Part shown: one piece after another, positions 11,074 through 23,700 of the stretch
Numbering within the stretch: the first letter of the stretch is position 1
Layout: each line of letters opens with the position of its first letter
Source of the DNA: Phialophora verrucosa
Taxonomy: Eukaryota > Ascomycota > Eurotiomycetes > Chaetothyriales > Herpotrichiellaceae
Direction of reading: 5' to 3'
DNA length: 64,000 bases
Assembly (NCBI GenBank): GCA_002099365.1
Contig: MSED01000013.1
Coordinates: forward strand, 1,860,001 to 1,924,000
Made by a program: the position numbers and the translations under genes
The notes under the pieces: model-generated
What the model was told of the DNA's origin: nothing
Database searches by the model: none
What the model saw: the letters and a program-made list of their open reading frames with translations, nothing else

Positions 11074-13088
11074 TCACGACACGTCAAACTGCGGCGGGAC
11101 GTCAAAGTCTCCGAGTTCGGTGAACAGCGAGTCCCAATCGATAAGGTCGCCTCCATAATCGAATGATAGGTTGTCCGGATAGACTTGCATTTCCGTTCCA
11201 TTGGGCATTGTCTGTGTCTGGCCACTCGCGGCGGCAAGCCGTTCGCTCAATGATTGCGCCGGCTTTTCCAGGCCAAAATGCTCCTTGAGACGCCTGATGG
11301 TATCCCACATGATACTTGACGCCATTCTGGACTTTGTCTTCAGCGCGAACCCATTGCCTTCTCTCTTCAGCGGGTGCTGGCTGAGGTATGAGATGGTGGT
11401 GCAAGTCCGGCTCAGGTAGTCGTGCTCTGTGATGATGCACGCGTGAAGAGTGTTCCAGGCTTGCCCGATTGCCTTTCTCGTGGCGGCAAGGTCGACCAGA
11501 GGGTGTTCGCTGTCTCGCAGCATCAACAGGAAGAATGTCGCCGCAATGAGGGACTCCTTGGTGTGGACGCTCCAGGAGCTGATTTCGCCTTCGGCATTGT
11601 TGGCGACGTCGATGAGCTTCAATCCGGTGGCGAGCGCGGGGCCGATGAACTCGTCCACATTCGAGTGGCGGCCGTTTTGGGCGCTGACGTTGGACGAGGT
11701 TATTGCGTATATGTAAAGATTAAGCTTCGATCCCAGGAAAAGGACTTCCTCGTGGGGCGACCAGAGCAGGCCAGAGGTCGATTCCATCAGCGAGAATTCC
11801 TTCTCGAACATGTGGATGGCAGATATGGAGCTCTGGAGGACGCCTGCCGGGCTGAGGTCGGAGTTGCCCAGGGTGGTATTCGTCCTGTAGGACAGATAGG
11901 CGATTTGTAGCTGCTGTTTGAGCTTGACTGGGATGGTAGATGCTGGGGATGAAAGAGCTTCGAGGATGGTATGGTCGATGGGAGCGGTGCACGGAACGCC
12001 GATTCTGCGGCTTGCCCTAGTTCAATACGTCAGCAGCGGACAGATTTGAGCCCGTCGAGAGATGGAGGGGCATACATCTCATTCTCGATGAAGCAAGCAA
12101 TCCAAGCTTTTCTGCGAGACAGAATGATCTCGTCGTCCCATGTTGAGCCATAGATGAAGTCGTTTGCATATTCGGGTCGATGTAAGCCCATTTGTAGAGC
12201 TGCGTGAGTGGCAATGCCGCTGTATGTCCACGACAGGTCGGTCCAGCTCCTGTCGTCGCCCCCTGCCCAAGTACAGAGCAGGAGAAGGGCCTGGATCATC
12301 TCAAGCGACTGACTCGAGACGTACTCCGGACTGAGGACAAGCCTCTTCAGCGGCTGGCTGAGTTTGGAATAGAGCGCGACATGCTGACGGCATTTGGCTG
12401 ATACGAGAATTATGCTCCAAAACAGGGGCGGCCATTTCCTAGACGACCGGAAGGTGATTGCCGGCGAGGACAAGATGGGGAATCGCAAGTGGTGATAAAG
12501 GTAGTAGCTTTAACCCGCGATTAGATAGGTACGCACGAAGAGCACAGATCTCCTACCGTTCAAACAACTCGACAATCGTCTGAGGCTGTATTGTGATGTC
12601 GTCGAGGGTAGCCGGCTGCAGATCTTCAAAGAACTGGGCGAAATGGAACGTGCTGAAGTCCTCCTCGACAACTGAGGGTCGTGATCGCGCATCGGGTGAC
12701 GCGATCTCAGGAGCAGATTCTCGTGGTGTGCCTTCTAGTTTCTGCTTTGCCTCCAGTAGTTGCTCTTCCAGCCTCTCGATTCGTCTAGAAAGAGAGTCAG
12801 AACTGGACCCGACGTCGACATCCTTCCAACTTACTCCTGGCGCTTCTCTCTGCGAAAGTGAGAATCAATCAGGCACTTTGAGCCAGTCCTGGCGCATCTT
12901 GTGCACGGAGCCGGAAACGTCTGGGCCGAGTCGCATTTCAACTGTACACGAGGTCAAGGACGGTCGCATGCAACATACAGAGAGAAGCAGTCGCGTTGAA
13001 AGTCGATATTTCCGCGTTGGCTTACCTTCAGCTGGCGGCATTGAGTACAAGCCGGGCCCTTGTTTCGGGTCTTCTGAACCCGGTCCAT
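11074..13088 (-). CDS. Zn2Cys6 transcription factor (Leu3/War1-like)
   Basis: Five exons on the minus strand: 13088-13026, 12941-12835, 12784-12557, 12507-12076 and 12016-11074, giving about 590 residues. The zinc cluster is split by intron 1: C14 and C17 in exon 1, then C24, C34, C37 and C44 in exon 2, with spacing C-x2-C-x6-C-x9-C-x2-C-x6-C. An arginine-rich linker and a coiled-coil-like segment (ERIERLEEQLLEAKQKLE) follow. The middle part resembles the fungal transcription factor regulatory domain, including an ACFIENEM-type segment. The cluster sequence and the FRREKRQE linker resemble Leu3/War1-type factors, but the target is unknown. It starts 290 bp from the divergent cactin gene. All junctions keep the frame, so the model is firm even though the function is generic. 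Confidence 0.85.
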
Positions 13089-13378
13089 CCTCTGCACAGT
13101 TCGACACTGCTATAAGAAAGTACATCCCCCGAATCCGATAGCCAATGCGGCAAGTGAATCCTGGTCATAGTGGCCTGCACTGCATTGTGGTGAGAATGAA
13201 GTTTCACGTTCAACTTGAATGAAGCTCTCGTGTTCGTGATTCCCAACTGGCGCCGAGGTTTATCCGGAGCCACTTCTGCCTGACATTTCGCTTGCACATA
13301 ACGATCTTTTGCCTGCCAAAGTCTACTAGAATCGATGCTGGGCACTGCACTCTCCATCCTCTGTGCAAATTTATCGAA

Positions 13379-15019
13379 ATGAGCGACCCTGACTACCCCA
13401 ACAAGCGGCGGCGGTCTCAATCCCCTCCGTGGCGAAAGCACGATGGCGACCGCCAGTATCGAGACCGTGATGCGCCGGGCAGACGCGAGAATGGCCAGCC
13501 GCAACGATGGTCGCACAAAGACCAGATGAGGATCAATCAGATGCAGGAAGATGAGCGGATGAGAGAGTGGGTCGCGCAGGAGGACGACTTTGTCCTCAAG
13601 CAGGCTAAGAAAAAGGCAGACATTCGAGTCAAGGAAGGTCGCGCAAAACCCATCGACTGGCTGGCTGTCACTCTTCGCGTTGTCGATCCTACGAGGAACC
13701 CACTGGATGATGAAGTGGAAGAGAAATATTTGGACTTCGTCGACCCTGATAGTGTCTTTGACGACCTGTCTGAGAGTCAGCTCACCGAACTGCGCAAAGA
13801 TATTGAAACGTATATGAATCTGGAGAAGAACAAAAAGAACAGAGACTATTGGAGGACCATGCAAATCATATGCAAAGACCGACAGAGGAAACTGCGTACA
13901 TCAGGTCCCGAAGGTAGAGCAGTCAGCTCTGTGGCCTCGGATATTGACAAACTGCTGGGACCGAAAACATACGAGCAGTTGGAGACGCTGGAGGGCCAGA
14001 TCAGGGCGAAGCTCGATTCAGACGAGCCAATCGATACCGACTATTGGCAGCAGTTGTTGGACAGCTTGCTAGTTTGGAAGGCCAAGGCTAAGCTGAAGAG
14101 GGTGTACAAGGACGTCCTCGATTCACGCTTGAAGAGCCTGAGGCAGGAGAACGAGCGGAAAGCGACTCTCGCAGCACAAAAATTCGGCAGCGCCGAAGCC
14201 AGGTGTATAGGGTTCGTGCAGTACTCGAAGGACTTGGACCCGGATCCATTGCTGGAGATCGCGTCAAAAGACAAGTCCCTGGAAGTCCAGGACGAGAGCA
14301 CATTCTTGCAAAGCGTCGCTGCAAGTAGACGGAAAGTCCTACACATGGGCTACGTGCCAGCCCCAAAGATGACTGCCGCCGCATCGACAACCTCCCTCTC
14401 AGCCCAGCCACGACCGTCATCCCATCAATCCAAACCTACCGACCCAACCGCCCGCTTTGACACATCCTCCCACGACGACTCGTCCAGCACAAAAGCACTC
14501 TTCGACCGTGAAGTTGCTCGTGGTGTCAATGACGACGAAGAAATCTTCGCCAACGAGGACGAATCAGCTACCTCGTCGCAGCAACCAGCCTGGCTTTCGC
14601 AGTTCCCTGGGAAATACCGGCCCCGAAAACCACGATACTTCAACCGCGTCCAGATGGGCTACGAGTGGAACAAATACAATCAAACGCATTATGACCACGA
14701 TAACCCGCCACCAAAAGTCGTCCAAGGCTATAAATTTCACATCTTCTATCCGGACCTGATCGACCCAACTAAGGCGCCGACGTACAAAATCATACGCGAG
14801 GGCGGAAGGAGAAAGGGACAAACAATGGCCCCAGCAGGCGAGGAAGACACCTGCATCATACGGTTCATGTCCGGTCCGCCTTATGAGGACATTGCGTTCC
14901 GGATCGTGGATCGCGATTGGGATTATAGTGCCAAGCACGAGAAGGGGTTTAAGAGCACATTCGAGAAGGGCGTGCTGACCCTGCATTTTAGTTTCAAAAG
15001 GATCGTGTACCGCAAGTAG
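13379..15019 (+). CDS. Cactin, spliceosome-associated protein
   Basis: A single exon of 546 residues. The ATG at 13379 starts a basic RS-like N-terminus (NKRRRSQSPPWRK); the frame is open further upstream but without another ATG. The mid domain (about 60-270) includes EWVAQEDDF and IDWLAVTLR. The C-terminal domain (about 418-546) carries YFNRVQMGYEWNKYN, KFHIFYPDL and the closing HFSFKRIVYRK, which are hallmarks of cactin. Cactin is a conserved nuclear factor linked to pre-mRNA splicing (S. pombe Cay1, which also affects telomere regulation). The gene is divergent from a Zn2Cys6 regulator with only 290 bp between start codons, so the promoters probably overlap. Length is normal to short for the family, since animal cactins have longer N-termini. 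Confidence 0.92.
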   Translation: MSDPDYPNKRRRSQSPPWRKHDGDRQYRDRDAPGRRENGQPQRWSHKDQMRINQMQEDERMREWVAQEDDFVLKQAKKKADIRVKEGRAKPIDWLAVTLRVVDPTRNPLDDEVEEKYLDFVDPDSVFDDLSESQLTELRKDIETYMNLEKNKKNRDYWRTMQIICKDRQRKLRTSGPEGRAVSSVASDIDKLLGPKTYEQLETLEGQIRAKLDSDEPIDTDYWQQLLDSLLVWKAKAKLKRVYKDVLDSRLKSLRQENERKATLAAQKFGSAEARCIGFVQYSKDLDPDPLLEIASKDKSLEVQDESTFLQSVAASRRKVLHMGYVPAPKMTAAASTTSLSAQPRPSSHQSKPTDPTARFDTSSHDDSSSTKALFDREVARGVNDDEEIFANEDESATSSQQPAWLSQFPGKYRPRKPRYFNRVQMGYEWNKYNQTHYDHDNPPPKVVQGYKFHIFYPDLIDPTKAPTYKIIREGGRRKGQTMAPAGEEDTCIIRFMSGPPYEDIAFRIVDRDWDYSAKHEKGFKSTFEKGVLTLHFSFKRIVYRK

Positions 15020-16094
15020 TTGGATAGAGACACTGCGATCACAACATGTGCATCAGGATGAGGTGGGTGCAGTGCGGTGAGCTGAGGCTGAAAGGCTGAA
15101 GCGCATTAATGTCGGTGTTGGTGTCAGTGTGAGTGTCAGCCAGGGCTGCCAGGCCGCCGAAGGGGGCTGACGATGCCTGAATCACAAACCCGTTGCAGCA
15201 CGCGCCTAACCACGCTCCGTACACGCACTCAGGGAGTCGACTTGACGACTTGTCCATGATATTGCCTCCTCCGCTCCACATGATGAGTGTAACGCGTATA
15301 TCGCGTGCCTGTACTTCGTATGCTGATATCCCTCGGCCCCCGAACGCTACATAACAGGCAACTTCTGTACCAGTCCCCCAACTTTCTTACGCTCTTCCAC
15401 ACACACACTGTAGGAAGTCAGTCACAGGCAGACACACAAGGCTCGCTTCTGCATGCACTGCCACGATCGATGACTGTGCGGAGTACGGAGTACGATTCTC
15501 GTGCAGGGGCCAGCGAAAAGAGAATAATGTTCTGCCGGCATCCTGCGGACGCATTGCTTATGAGGTAAGGCTAAGGCCGAAAGCGCGGTCTGCCATCTTG
15601 CGCGTGCACTCGGGGCGTCTTGTCGAGATGACAGAGCATCCACTGGCTTGAGAGGGGAGAGCGCAGCAAGCGCCATGGGGAGGGAAGTTTGTGCCTCGAC
15701 GGTGTGCCACAGGACCCCAGGTGGAGGATTGCTAGGTAGAATAGGACAGTTGTTGGGCGAAGGGGCGCGTGCCATTAAATTCACAGTACGTACATCATAG
15801 AAGATCGAGAAGGAAAAAGAGGCTATGTCATTATGTTTATGAGGTTGTGACAATTTGTTATGTACCAGCCCCGTGACGCCCACTCTCTTTCATGCAAGAT
15901 ATACTGATGGGGATATCCAATGCTACACGCTTGAATGCTTGAACGAACCGACATTTCGAAGGCCACACAGCCTAGACGCGGGCGGCAGATGGCAGACAGT
16001 TCGCGCTCCCAATCCCACCAAAATACGCAATATTTCGTAGTAACTCTGCGACAAGGTAGAATGGTTGTACAAAATCCGAATGAGACTCGAGGGC
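15020..16094. other. Convergent intergenic region
   Basis: 1075 bp between the cactin stop and the 3' end of the leftward membrane-protein gene. Small open frames are present on both strands but none has motifs or spliceable continuity. I see only 3' untranslated sequence and spacer here. Confidence 0.4.
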
Positions 16095-17492
16095 TTATGG
16101 TTCGGGCTGCGGCAGTGGTTCCTTTGGCGTTTCGCGTTCGGAATCCGTGGGCTCGAGTTGCAGTTGCTTCTCTTTCTGGCGCGTGCCGGGTGCGATGCCG
16201 CAATCCTCCTCCCATGTCACTGTTTCCTTGTGCATGTCATGTCGGACCCAGGGGATAGTCAAGAGAACCCAGATACCGACCCAAACAAAAGGGACGCCCC
16301 AGCCTGCAGGTTGTGAGTTAGCTATTCGATGTTCGCTTCAAGTGCTCTGGGGTGGTACTTACCAATACCATATGCCACGTCTTTAGAAACAGGGTGAATG
16401 CAAATAACCACGGTACACGCAATGGCAACGACCAGGGCCGGGATTGACCAAAACAGAGACTGGACCTTGATCATCCTCCGAAAGCGCGGGCTCGCCTTGT
16501 ATCGAGCAGCCAGCGCTTCGCGGAAAGGCCTGCCGGCATTGGCATTGACAGAGACGATATCCTCGATGAGATAGTACACTCCTGGATAGACCTCGGCGCC
16601 TTTTTCTGTCGAACTGATCCGGAAGGGTGCCCTTTTACCCGCAAGACTCCACATGGTGAGAGCAAAGACACTGCCTCCAATACAGTACAATAATGCAGGT
16701 GCAGGCATGGAGAGCACACGGATCCAGACAATGTGCGGCGCGCTACCAACAATCAGGAGTGCCGTGACCGAAGTGATGGTCAACACCGAGATCCAGTGCG
16801 TGATGTCGAAAGCCCACTTGTTGTTGGAACCGAGGGGACGGAAGAAGTTCTCTTTCTTCCAAAGTCGCCAGCTTCGTACTGCGAACTCGACGTAGGTTGG
16901 TCCACCCCAAATGGTAGCAACAACGGCAAAAACTGGGTACAACGATAGTCAGCAGGAGCACGCGACAAGCGACGGGGAAAGTCTTACTGATCCATCCCTC
17001 GACGTGGCCTATGAATTTCATGGTGTAGAACAGGACAATTGGAATGACACATGCGTCGACAATAATCAGGAATATCGTGAAGAACAATTTCCATCTTTTC
17101 CAACCGTGTCTCCAGGTGAAGGGCAATTGCGGCAATAGCGTAGGGTGCTGTGCGTAGTATTCTTGCAGCGTGCTCGCTCTCCGCCGGAACTCTCGTTTCG
17201 TGGCCGCACGACTGTCGTAATATGCGTCTCTATCAGGCTCGGCTCTCCGCTCTTTTCTCGCCTGTTCTCTGCTCTTTCTTCGCTCGGTGGCAGACATAGT
17301 ACTGAGGCCCGTATCAACGGCTCTTAGACCGGGAGTGGGCGTTTCTTCCCTGTCGAGCCCAGGGCTCTCCGGCCCGAAGTGGACATTTCGAGCGTCTCGC
17401 ACAGGCGTCGAGGGAGCCAGTCCATCCAGGGAGCCATGTTGCGGCCGGTCCACTTGGAAACTGGCACGGCTGCCTCGCACAACTTCCGGCAT
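16095..17492 (-). CDS. Conserved ascomycete polytopic membrane protein
   Basis: Three exons on the minus strand, 17492-16988, 16932-16363 and 16303-16095, encode about 427 residues. The N-terminal 130 residues are hydrophilic and Arg/Glu-rich. Then come QLPFTWRHGWKRWKLFF and at least five hydrophobic segments, with loops containing WGGPTYVEFAVRSWRLWKKEN, VGSAPHIVWIRVL and PFRISSTEKG. I recognise these blocks as a conserved protein of filamentous ascomycetes without an assigned function. The C-terminal exon has a last helix (PFVWVGIWVLLTIPWV) and an acidic/proline tail. Both introns have GTAAGA/GTAAGT donors and restore the frame. Membrane location is inferred from the helices; no enzymatic motif is visible. 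Confidence 0.82.
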
Positions 17493-19424
17493 GACGACAA
17501 GTTGTAGTTCCTTGGTTCTCGGAGCTCGAACAGAGAAGGCAGAGGAGGGAATTAAGTGGTCAGGGTCTCAGCCGGGGAGATTTGGGAGGAGGTTGTATGA
17601 GTGAGAGTATCCGGACCCTCAGTCGTTAGGAAGTCCGCGGAAAGGGTTGACCGCTTCCGTCACTCGGCGCGAACGAGTGGTGAAGGATGATAGAGGGCAC
17701 TGCCGCTGCAGGATTAGTCTTGCGGTATCGTCAGGCGTGAAATCACAGTTGAGAGATTGAGAAAGTGAGCGTGTTGATTGGCATTTCCCTGAAATGGCTC
17801 CTCTGGGCATGACGGCTCACTCAGCAAAGTAAGCTCGCATACATTGACGTCGCCCTCAAGTCCCTATGATGTCGATTGGTCGATCACAAGGAATCAGCTG
17901 GGTGGCCCGGAAGTGAAGTCTCCGGGCGCGGCGCTTCACAATGCCCTGCGACAAAGGCTTGCACCTACATAGAGCCTAGTGCCGCAGAAATCAGGATTCA
18001 CAAGCCCCAGTTGGGCGCTGAGGTCACGGGACCGCAGTCTGACTAACACCTTGGCGTCTGCTCCGAAACCTTGCCAGCACCTGCTTCGTGTCAGTTGGAG
18101 GTGATCTTGCATTTGTTGCTCACCTGAAGGCGACATGAGCGGCGACATGAGTGATGAAAGACACGACGAGGATGCTACGTGACTTCTCTTCAGATAGTCA
18201 ACTGACTATGTGATATTTTCTCTTCGCTCTTTCAAACTCTTCTCACCTGCGAGTCACCCCCTATGCTTGAGAATATCAGAGTCACGTCATCCCTCTTGTT
18301 TACTACGTCTCTTCCAAATTGTGAAAACTGATAATAACCAACGGTTCTCATCTGCAGCATGTCCTTGTTGCTGAAATTGAAGCTTTATTGTCCGCCGCAC
18401 ACTCAACGGAACAAAGATTGAAGACATTTACAAGCAGCGTCAATGGCTCGTGAGAGCCAGGTTCTGCAATGAATCTTCTGCATTTATTCTACATCAGCGG
18501 CAGTATCTGCGGCCTGCTGCATCCGGATAAACGACAGCAGGGGTTCTGAATTTTTGATATGAGGGGATGGTGTCCATCACGACATGATGCACTGACCCTA
18601 GCTACTTACAAGAACAACCCGGCCGGGAATTTCTACAGCGTCTTGCCTTTCTCCCGACCGTGACCGCCATATCCAGCAGCCTTGTCTCTACTGGATATCG
18701 TCCTAGGACCACAGGCTTCCGCCTCACAGCTGGTCAGACGATCTTCCCCGTGAAGTCATTGACGTTCCAGCATGGCTTGTCTAATCTTCAAGCCCCGTAT
18801 CATCCCACAAGCAAAGACAAAAACACAAACCAAATTTTCCTGGCTGCAGGATGGACGAGGACCACTGCAGGTTGGCATTTGAGACCAAACTAGTATGCAC
18901 TCGCCCGACATGACAAGCCGTTGAGCTAATGGGCGTTGTACAGAGCTCCGCACGTCGCCCACTCTCTGATTGGATAGGAAATTCTTCAGAAAGCCCGGGT
19001 TTCTCTGGAAAGATGTGATACAGTACTGTATTGTACTAGCATGCAACAAGTGCTTCCAGGCGTCTTCTCCTACGGCGCAGACGCCATATGAGGTCGGTTC
19101 AGGAACGCCCTTGTTTGCATCTTCCGCCCGCCCACTCCTTTCCCCCTTCCTACCCCTGCCTGTTTGCGTGATTCCACACGGTACATACGCACTTCAGAGC
19201 CAATTGCTTGCTCTAGCATAATACCATTCTATCTCTACCTCTTTGTTTTGCTTCCAACCCTTAAGCACCATATTCTTTCCCCAGCTGCTCACACTTCGCA
19301 GTACAAACATCGCAATTCTTGGTGTCCCGTCTTGAATCCGCAAGTTTGTTATTGTGCGCATTTGCTCCTCTTACGTCGGAAGCGTCTGGCATATCCCAAC
19401 TCGGTCAACATCATCAGGGTCTCC
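17493..19424. promoter_or_regulatory. Long divergent intergenic region upstream of the forkhead gene
   Basis: 1.9 kb between the start codons of the membrane-protein gene and the forkhead gene. No coding region can be supported. The segment from about 19100 to 19420 is C/T-rich (for example CTTTCCCCCTTCC near 19138) and probably marks the 5' leader of the forkhead gene. Long upstream regions are common for fungal developmental regulators. Confidence 0.45.
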
Positions 19425-20728
19425 ATGGGTGAAATGGCAGGAGTAGATGCTAAACTTCCAAGCCATCATTATGCGCCTTACGACAATCTTGTGGACCTTG
19501 ATCTCTCAAACATCATGACAAGGGCGTCGTTCAGCCACCCAGCCTTGCACACATTGCCTCCATCAGTCTCTCAGCTGCAGGCGTATCAGGCACGACAGCA
19601 TGAACCAGACATCCAACACCTGCTCGAGCTGGAGTCTCCGGGAGATGTGTCCTTCGAGCTTTTGCATCCCAGTCAATCTCACGCCCTGTCCAGCAACACA
19701 CAGCTTCAACTGTCTGATTTCGAGTTGGGGCCGACTTGGGCACCCTCGGTGTACACATATCCACAGCTCATTAATAACGGCCTTGAACACCTTTCAGATA
19801 CCCCTGGTCTTCCCCTCTTCCCGTACACGCCCCATCACGCCCCGATTCCTCAACCAGCATGCCAGTATTTCGGGGAGAGCAGCACCCGGAGCCCTTGGTC
19901 CTCATCACCAGAATACGCCCATTGTGGACCGCTACCGACTGTGGAACACGACGAGGATGCCATCGATGACAAGCCCTATGCTCGACTGATCTACGAGGCT
20001 TTAATGCAGGCACCGGGACATAGGATGATGCTCAGGGAGATCTACGAATGGTTTCGCCACAACACCACTAAACCGCAAGAATCCGGATCGAACGGCTGGC
20101 AGAACAGCATTCGGCACAATCTGTCCATGAACAAGGTTGGTGAAAATTCCACGCTGTTATATCCAGCTCACTGACACTGCCACAGGCGTTCGAAAATGAC
20201 AGAGACAGTGCACGGGGCAGTTCTCGGAAGGCCACCAGTGTGTGGATCTTGACCAAAGATGCGATCGACAACGGCATTCAGTCCACGACGAGATACCGCA
20301 AGACTGGGGCAGGCAAGAGGCCGCTGGGTGGTCGGATGCCTGCAATTCAACGCCAAAGAGCTGGGGCAAGAGGCGGGCGGGCAGCACGAAATTCAGCCAA
20401 AAGGAGACACCAAGACCACTCTGCATTTACTGACCCCACGTCCACGGCGAGTCCATCGACCACATCGTACTCGGACTACGGCGACTACCCAGGTTTCGAG
20501 TACCACGAGTTGCAACCGGCCGCGAGAAGTTGGCCCATGACACCTGCAGAAGACAGTCTTGCAGCCGAAGAAAACAACCTGTTCAATTCGCTCTCCCCAC
20601 AGAGCAAGCTGGAACTGATGCCGCAGAACCTCGCTTACGGGGAGGAGAACATGCATATGCAAACCGCCCTGCTGCAATCGATGCGAGATCATCATGTCGG
20701 CGACTTGGTCAGATTTCATGCTGAGTGA
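19425..20728 (+). CDS. Forkhead-domain transcription factor
   Basis: Exons 19425-20135 and 20186-20728 (intron 50 bp, donor GTTGGT, acceptor CACAG) give about 417 residues. The forkhead domain spans about residues 182-277. It begins DKPYARLIYEAL and includes LREIYEWFRHNT and the recognition helix GWQNSIRHNLSMNK, then a wing containing VWILTKDAIDNGIQ and the basic end TTRYRK. The intron falls directly after the recognition helix, and without splicing the frame stops at once. The N-terminal 180 residues are Gln/Ser/Pro/His-rich and probably regulatory. The type resembles short-wing forkheads of filamentous fungi such as A. nidulans McnB; orthology is only suggested. The predicted role is nuclear DNA binding, with targets unknown. 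Confidence 0.88.
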
Positions 20729-23700
20729 GGCCGGGCCTCCCCACTCGAGATCCGGGGTTGGTAGTCGTCACATTGGATACCACATTTAATGACCCGCATT
20801 ACGAGCGTTAGTGGTGAAAACATGCACGAATAGGGAGCCCGAGGAAGCGAAGGAAGTGCGCAGGGACGAGCAGTAGGCGGGATCGTGGCTCTCTTTGGTC
20901 GGCATTTTGGTATCATGATTGAGAGGAGGTGCATACGATAGCAAACGACCCCGGATGAACGTGCATACTGTTTGACTAAAATGTGATTTGGAGCGAGGTT
21001 GGTATATGGATGTACTATATTAGCCCATGTAGCAAGAGAAACCCTGTTCCGATCCAGCTTGCGGCTGCAAGATGTCAGAGTCAAATGCCTCATGCTGATG
21101 CTCGTGCTCATGCTCATAGTCGTGACGATGCTCATGGCAGACTGTCACCTACATTGGGGTTGTTTGCCTTGGCTGGAAGCAGCGGGTGTGGACGCTCCAC
21201 CACCTCTGTGTCCTTTTTGGCTCCTCGTGTGGCCTCTGCATATCCTATCCCCCCAATTCACAGCTTCATTTACTCAATCATCCGAAAGACGGCAGGCGCT
21301 GATGGTCAGAATCTTCGCAAAGCTCCTCTTTGCCCGCTGGCTGATTTGACAGTTCGTAACTGACCTCGCTACCGTCGGTATCCTTGCTTGAAGCCTACCC
21401 TGTCCGAAATGGCTGGGTTGTGCGTTGGCAAGTTCGCATTGAACCGGAACGCGATCATCTCCGTTTCAGTTTCTTGACTATTCCCATAGCATTCGATCAC
21501 AGCAAATTGTCTCGGAGTGGCTTCTACCAACAGTGATGGGGGCCTCCAGCGTTGTTGACAGCCCAACTGCACCTGGAAATTTCGCTGTCAACAACCCGGG
21601 GTTGGCGCACAAGACGTGTCAACCATGTCTAGCTGATATTCAGCCCCGACCATGGACCTTTTCGTCACACTAATGCACAACCCTCGATGAGCGGACAACT
21701 TCTCTCACTTCCCCGATGATCGAATCCTCTAAATATGCTGGTGGCGTCCACGGTACGGACCGATCTAGAACAACAACGGACAAGCATTGCTCAGCGCAAA
21801 GGACGTGGGGAGGGAACCCCTGCAATCCGAGGGCCGCAATCTCGTGGTCAGCGCCGCAGCAAATCTTCAAGACATCTCCTCTCGACTGTTTCGATGTCCG
21901 AATCACGACATAAGTGATATCGCCTGAGCAGCAGGCCTTGCGAAGGAGAGCTCAGACTGTATCCGGTCGTATTGCTCTTTCTTATTGCCGTCCGATGATG
22001 GTCGCCGCCGATCTCAAACAGTCCCCAAGATCGCGACTCCACCAATGGCGTCGCACCCGGTCACTTCGTTGGTCTTTAGCTTGCCACGCTTCTGAATCGT
22101 CCCGCTTCGCGTTCAATAAGGTGAATCTCGGATCTGATCTTCGGTTACGGCCCAGCAAAAGAAGAAAATGGAAATAGCTCGAGTCGACGACATGACGCAT
22201 CCTCTACTCCCAGTTGTTTCGATCTGGAACCCAGAACGTTCCGCTACTTCTTCCGATGTGCATTCGACATGGACCAGCTGCCTTGACATGCATGACTGGC
22301 GGACTGACATCCTGCAGGCCGTCCAGTTGACGAAGGCGGCCGAACACTCGTTGCCCCATACATCTGAGCTGAAGTTGACCACATGGGTGCGACCTATTAT
22401 CTGTCCAGCCACATTTGTAGTGATGTGAGACCCGGCCTCAACACATCCCCTCTTTGCAAGAATCCAAGGCCGACCCCAGGAATCCACTCTTCTCACCTCC
22501 CAAAGGAGGTGTTGCTCAAGTGAAAGTGGCAAGCCCCTTTCAAAGACCCGAACGCGAATCCCAAGGCGCTCTGAATTCTCCTAAAGCCGGCCTTCCTCCA
22601 AGGCTAAAGCTTCCGAAACATCGAGCTTTGGCTTTACAAGCGACCGCATTACGATGCAGGAGGGAACACACTATCCTTTCAATCTCGATTGGCGAGGATG
22701 ATACTCGATTCGGGTGAACTCCTTGGGCGAAGATATTTGCCCTCGAGCCTCAACTCTTCTCTGCTCCACCTCTTCGGGCTACCATCACCCCAGCGTCCTC
22801 GCTGACATCTAAATTCGAATATGATCAATCTTTCGCCTCCGTGACGGCCTCTGTGCCGTCAACCCGCCATGCATATTCCCGATCATCCGTATTCCAGGTC
22901 GCTCAGCCACAACGTGCTTGACATATGCCGCGTAACGTCTGACATACAACCTGCCACTGGACAAATCAGAGATTAGTGGCAACATCGTCCAGCTTGTTCC
23001 TGCTCGGATTCGTTTTGTATCGTATCACAGCATCAAACAACCGCGCGCAAGCGATGCTGAGCAGGCCACTCCCATACTAATTCTTGGCTGGTCAGTCGCT
23101 GAGGCAATGTTTCGAGAGGAGCATTGGTCTGGCCACTTACAGTTCCAGCCTTCAGAGTCACACGCTATTTTACAAGTACAGCTGTCGGTGCCGAAGATGA
23201 TGCCCCTTGCCACGATAGAAACTCCCCGCCTGGAAGCGTCACGATAATTAGCTCATATTCCTGTCTGCTTCATGCTGTCCATGTCGATCCTGAAGCAACA
23301 CTGACGGTGGTACTATCCTGGAGGAGTGGACTACATGTACTTCGCGCGCGCCCATTATCTCCTGTTCGCCGGAACGGAGGATGTTTTGGATGCTCATCCC
23401 TTTAGATGGTCGGGCTTGAAATAACGAAAACCTACAGAAGATTGGTTCGATCCCAGTGCCAGATCAACCGGAAGACTTCCGCTCAACTGAGCGTCTAGCT
23501 GCTTGCGATATTACTAGAGCACCTAAAACAGCCGTGTGGTTTCGAGGCGGCTTTTCGGTGACCAGGGCAAGCGTCATAGGAGATGGATCTCCTGTCGTGC
23601 AGATGCACTTATGTCACCAGATGTGTCGCCTCCACAACAACCCCAAACCTTTCAGTACCAGCACGGTTCCTGTCGTTGCGTTAGCTAGAATTCGGAGGGC

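Noticed and set aside
23400..23470. tRNA-like B box GGTTCGATCCC with a pairable T arm
   Set aside because: No matching acceptor stem, anticodon arm or A box is found at the right distance, so a tRNA gene cannot be supported.
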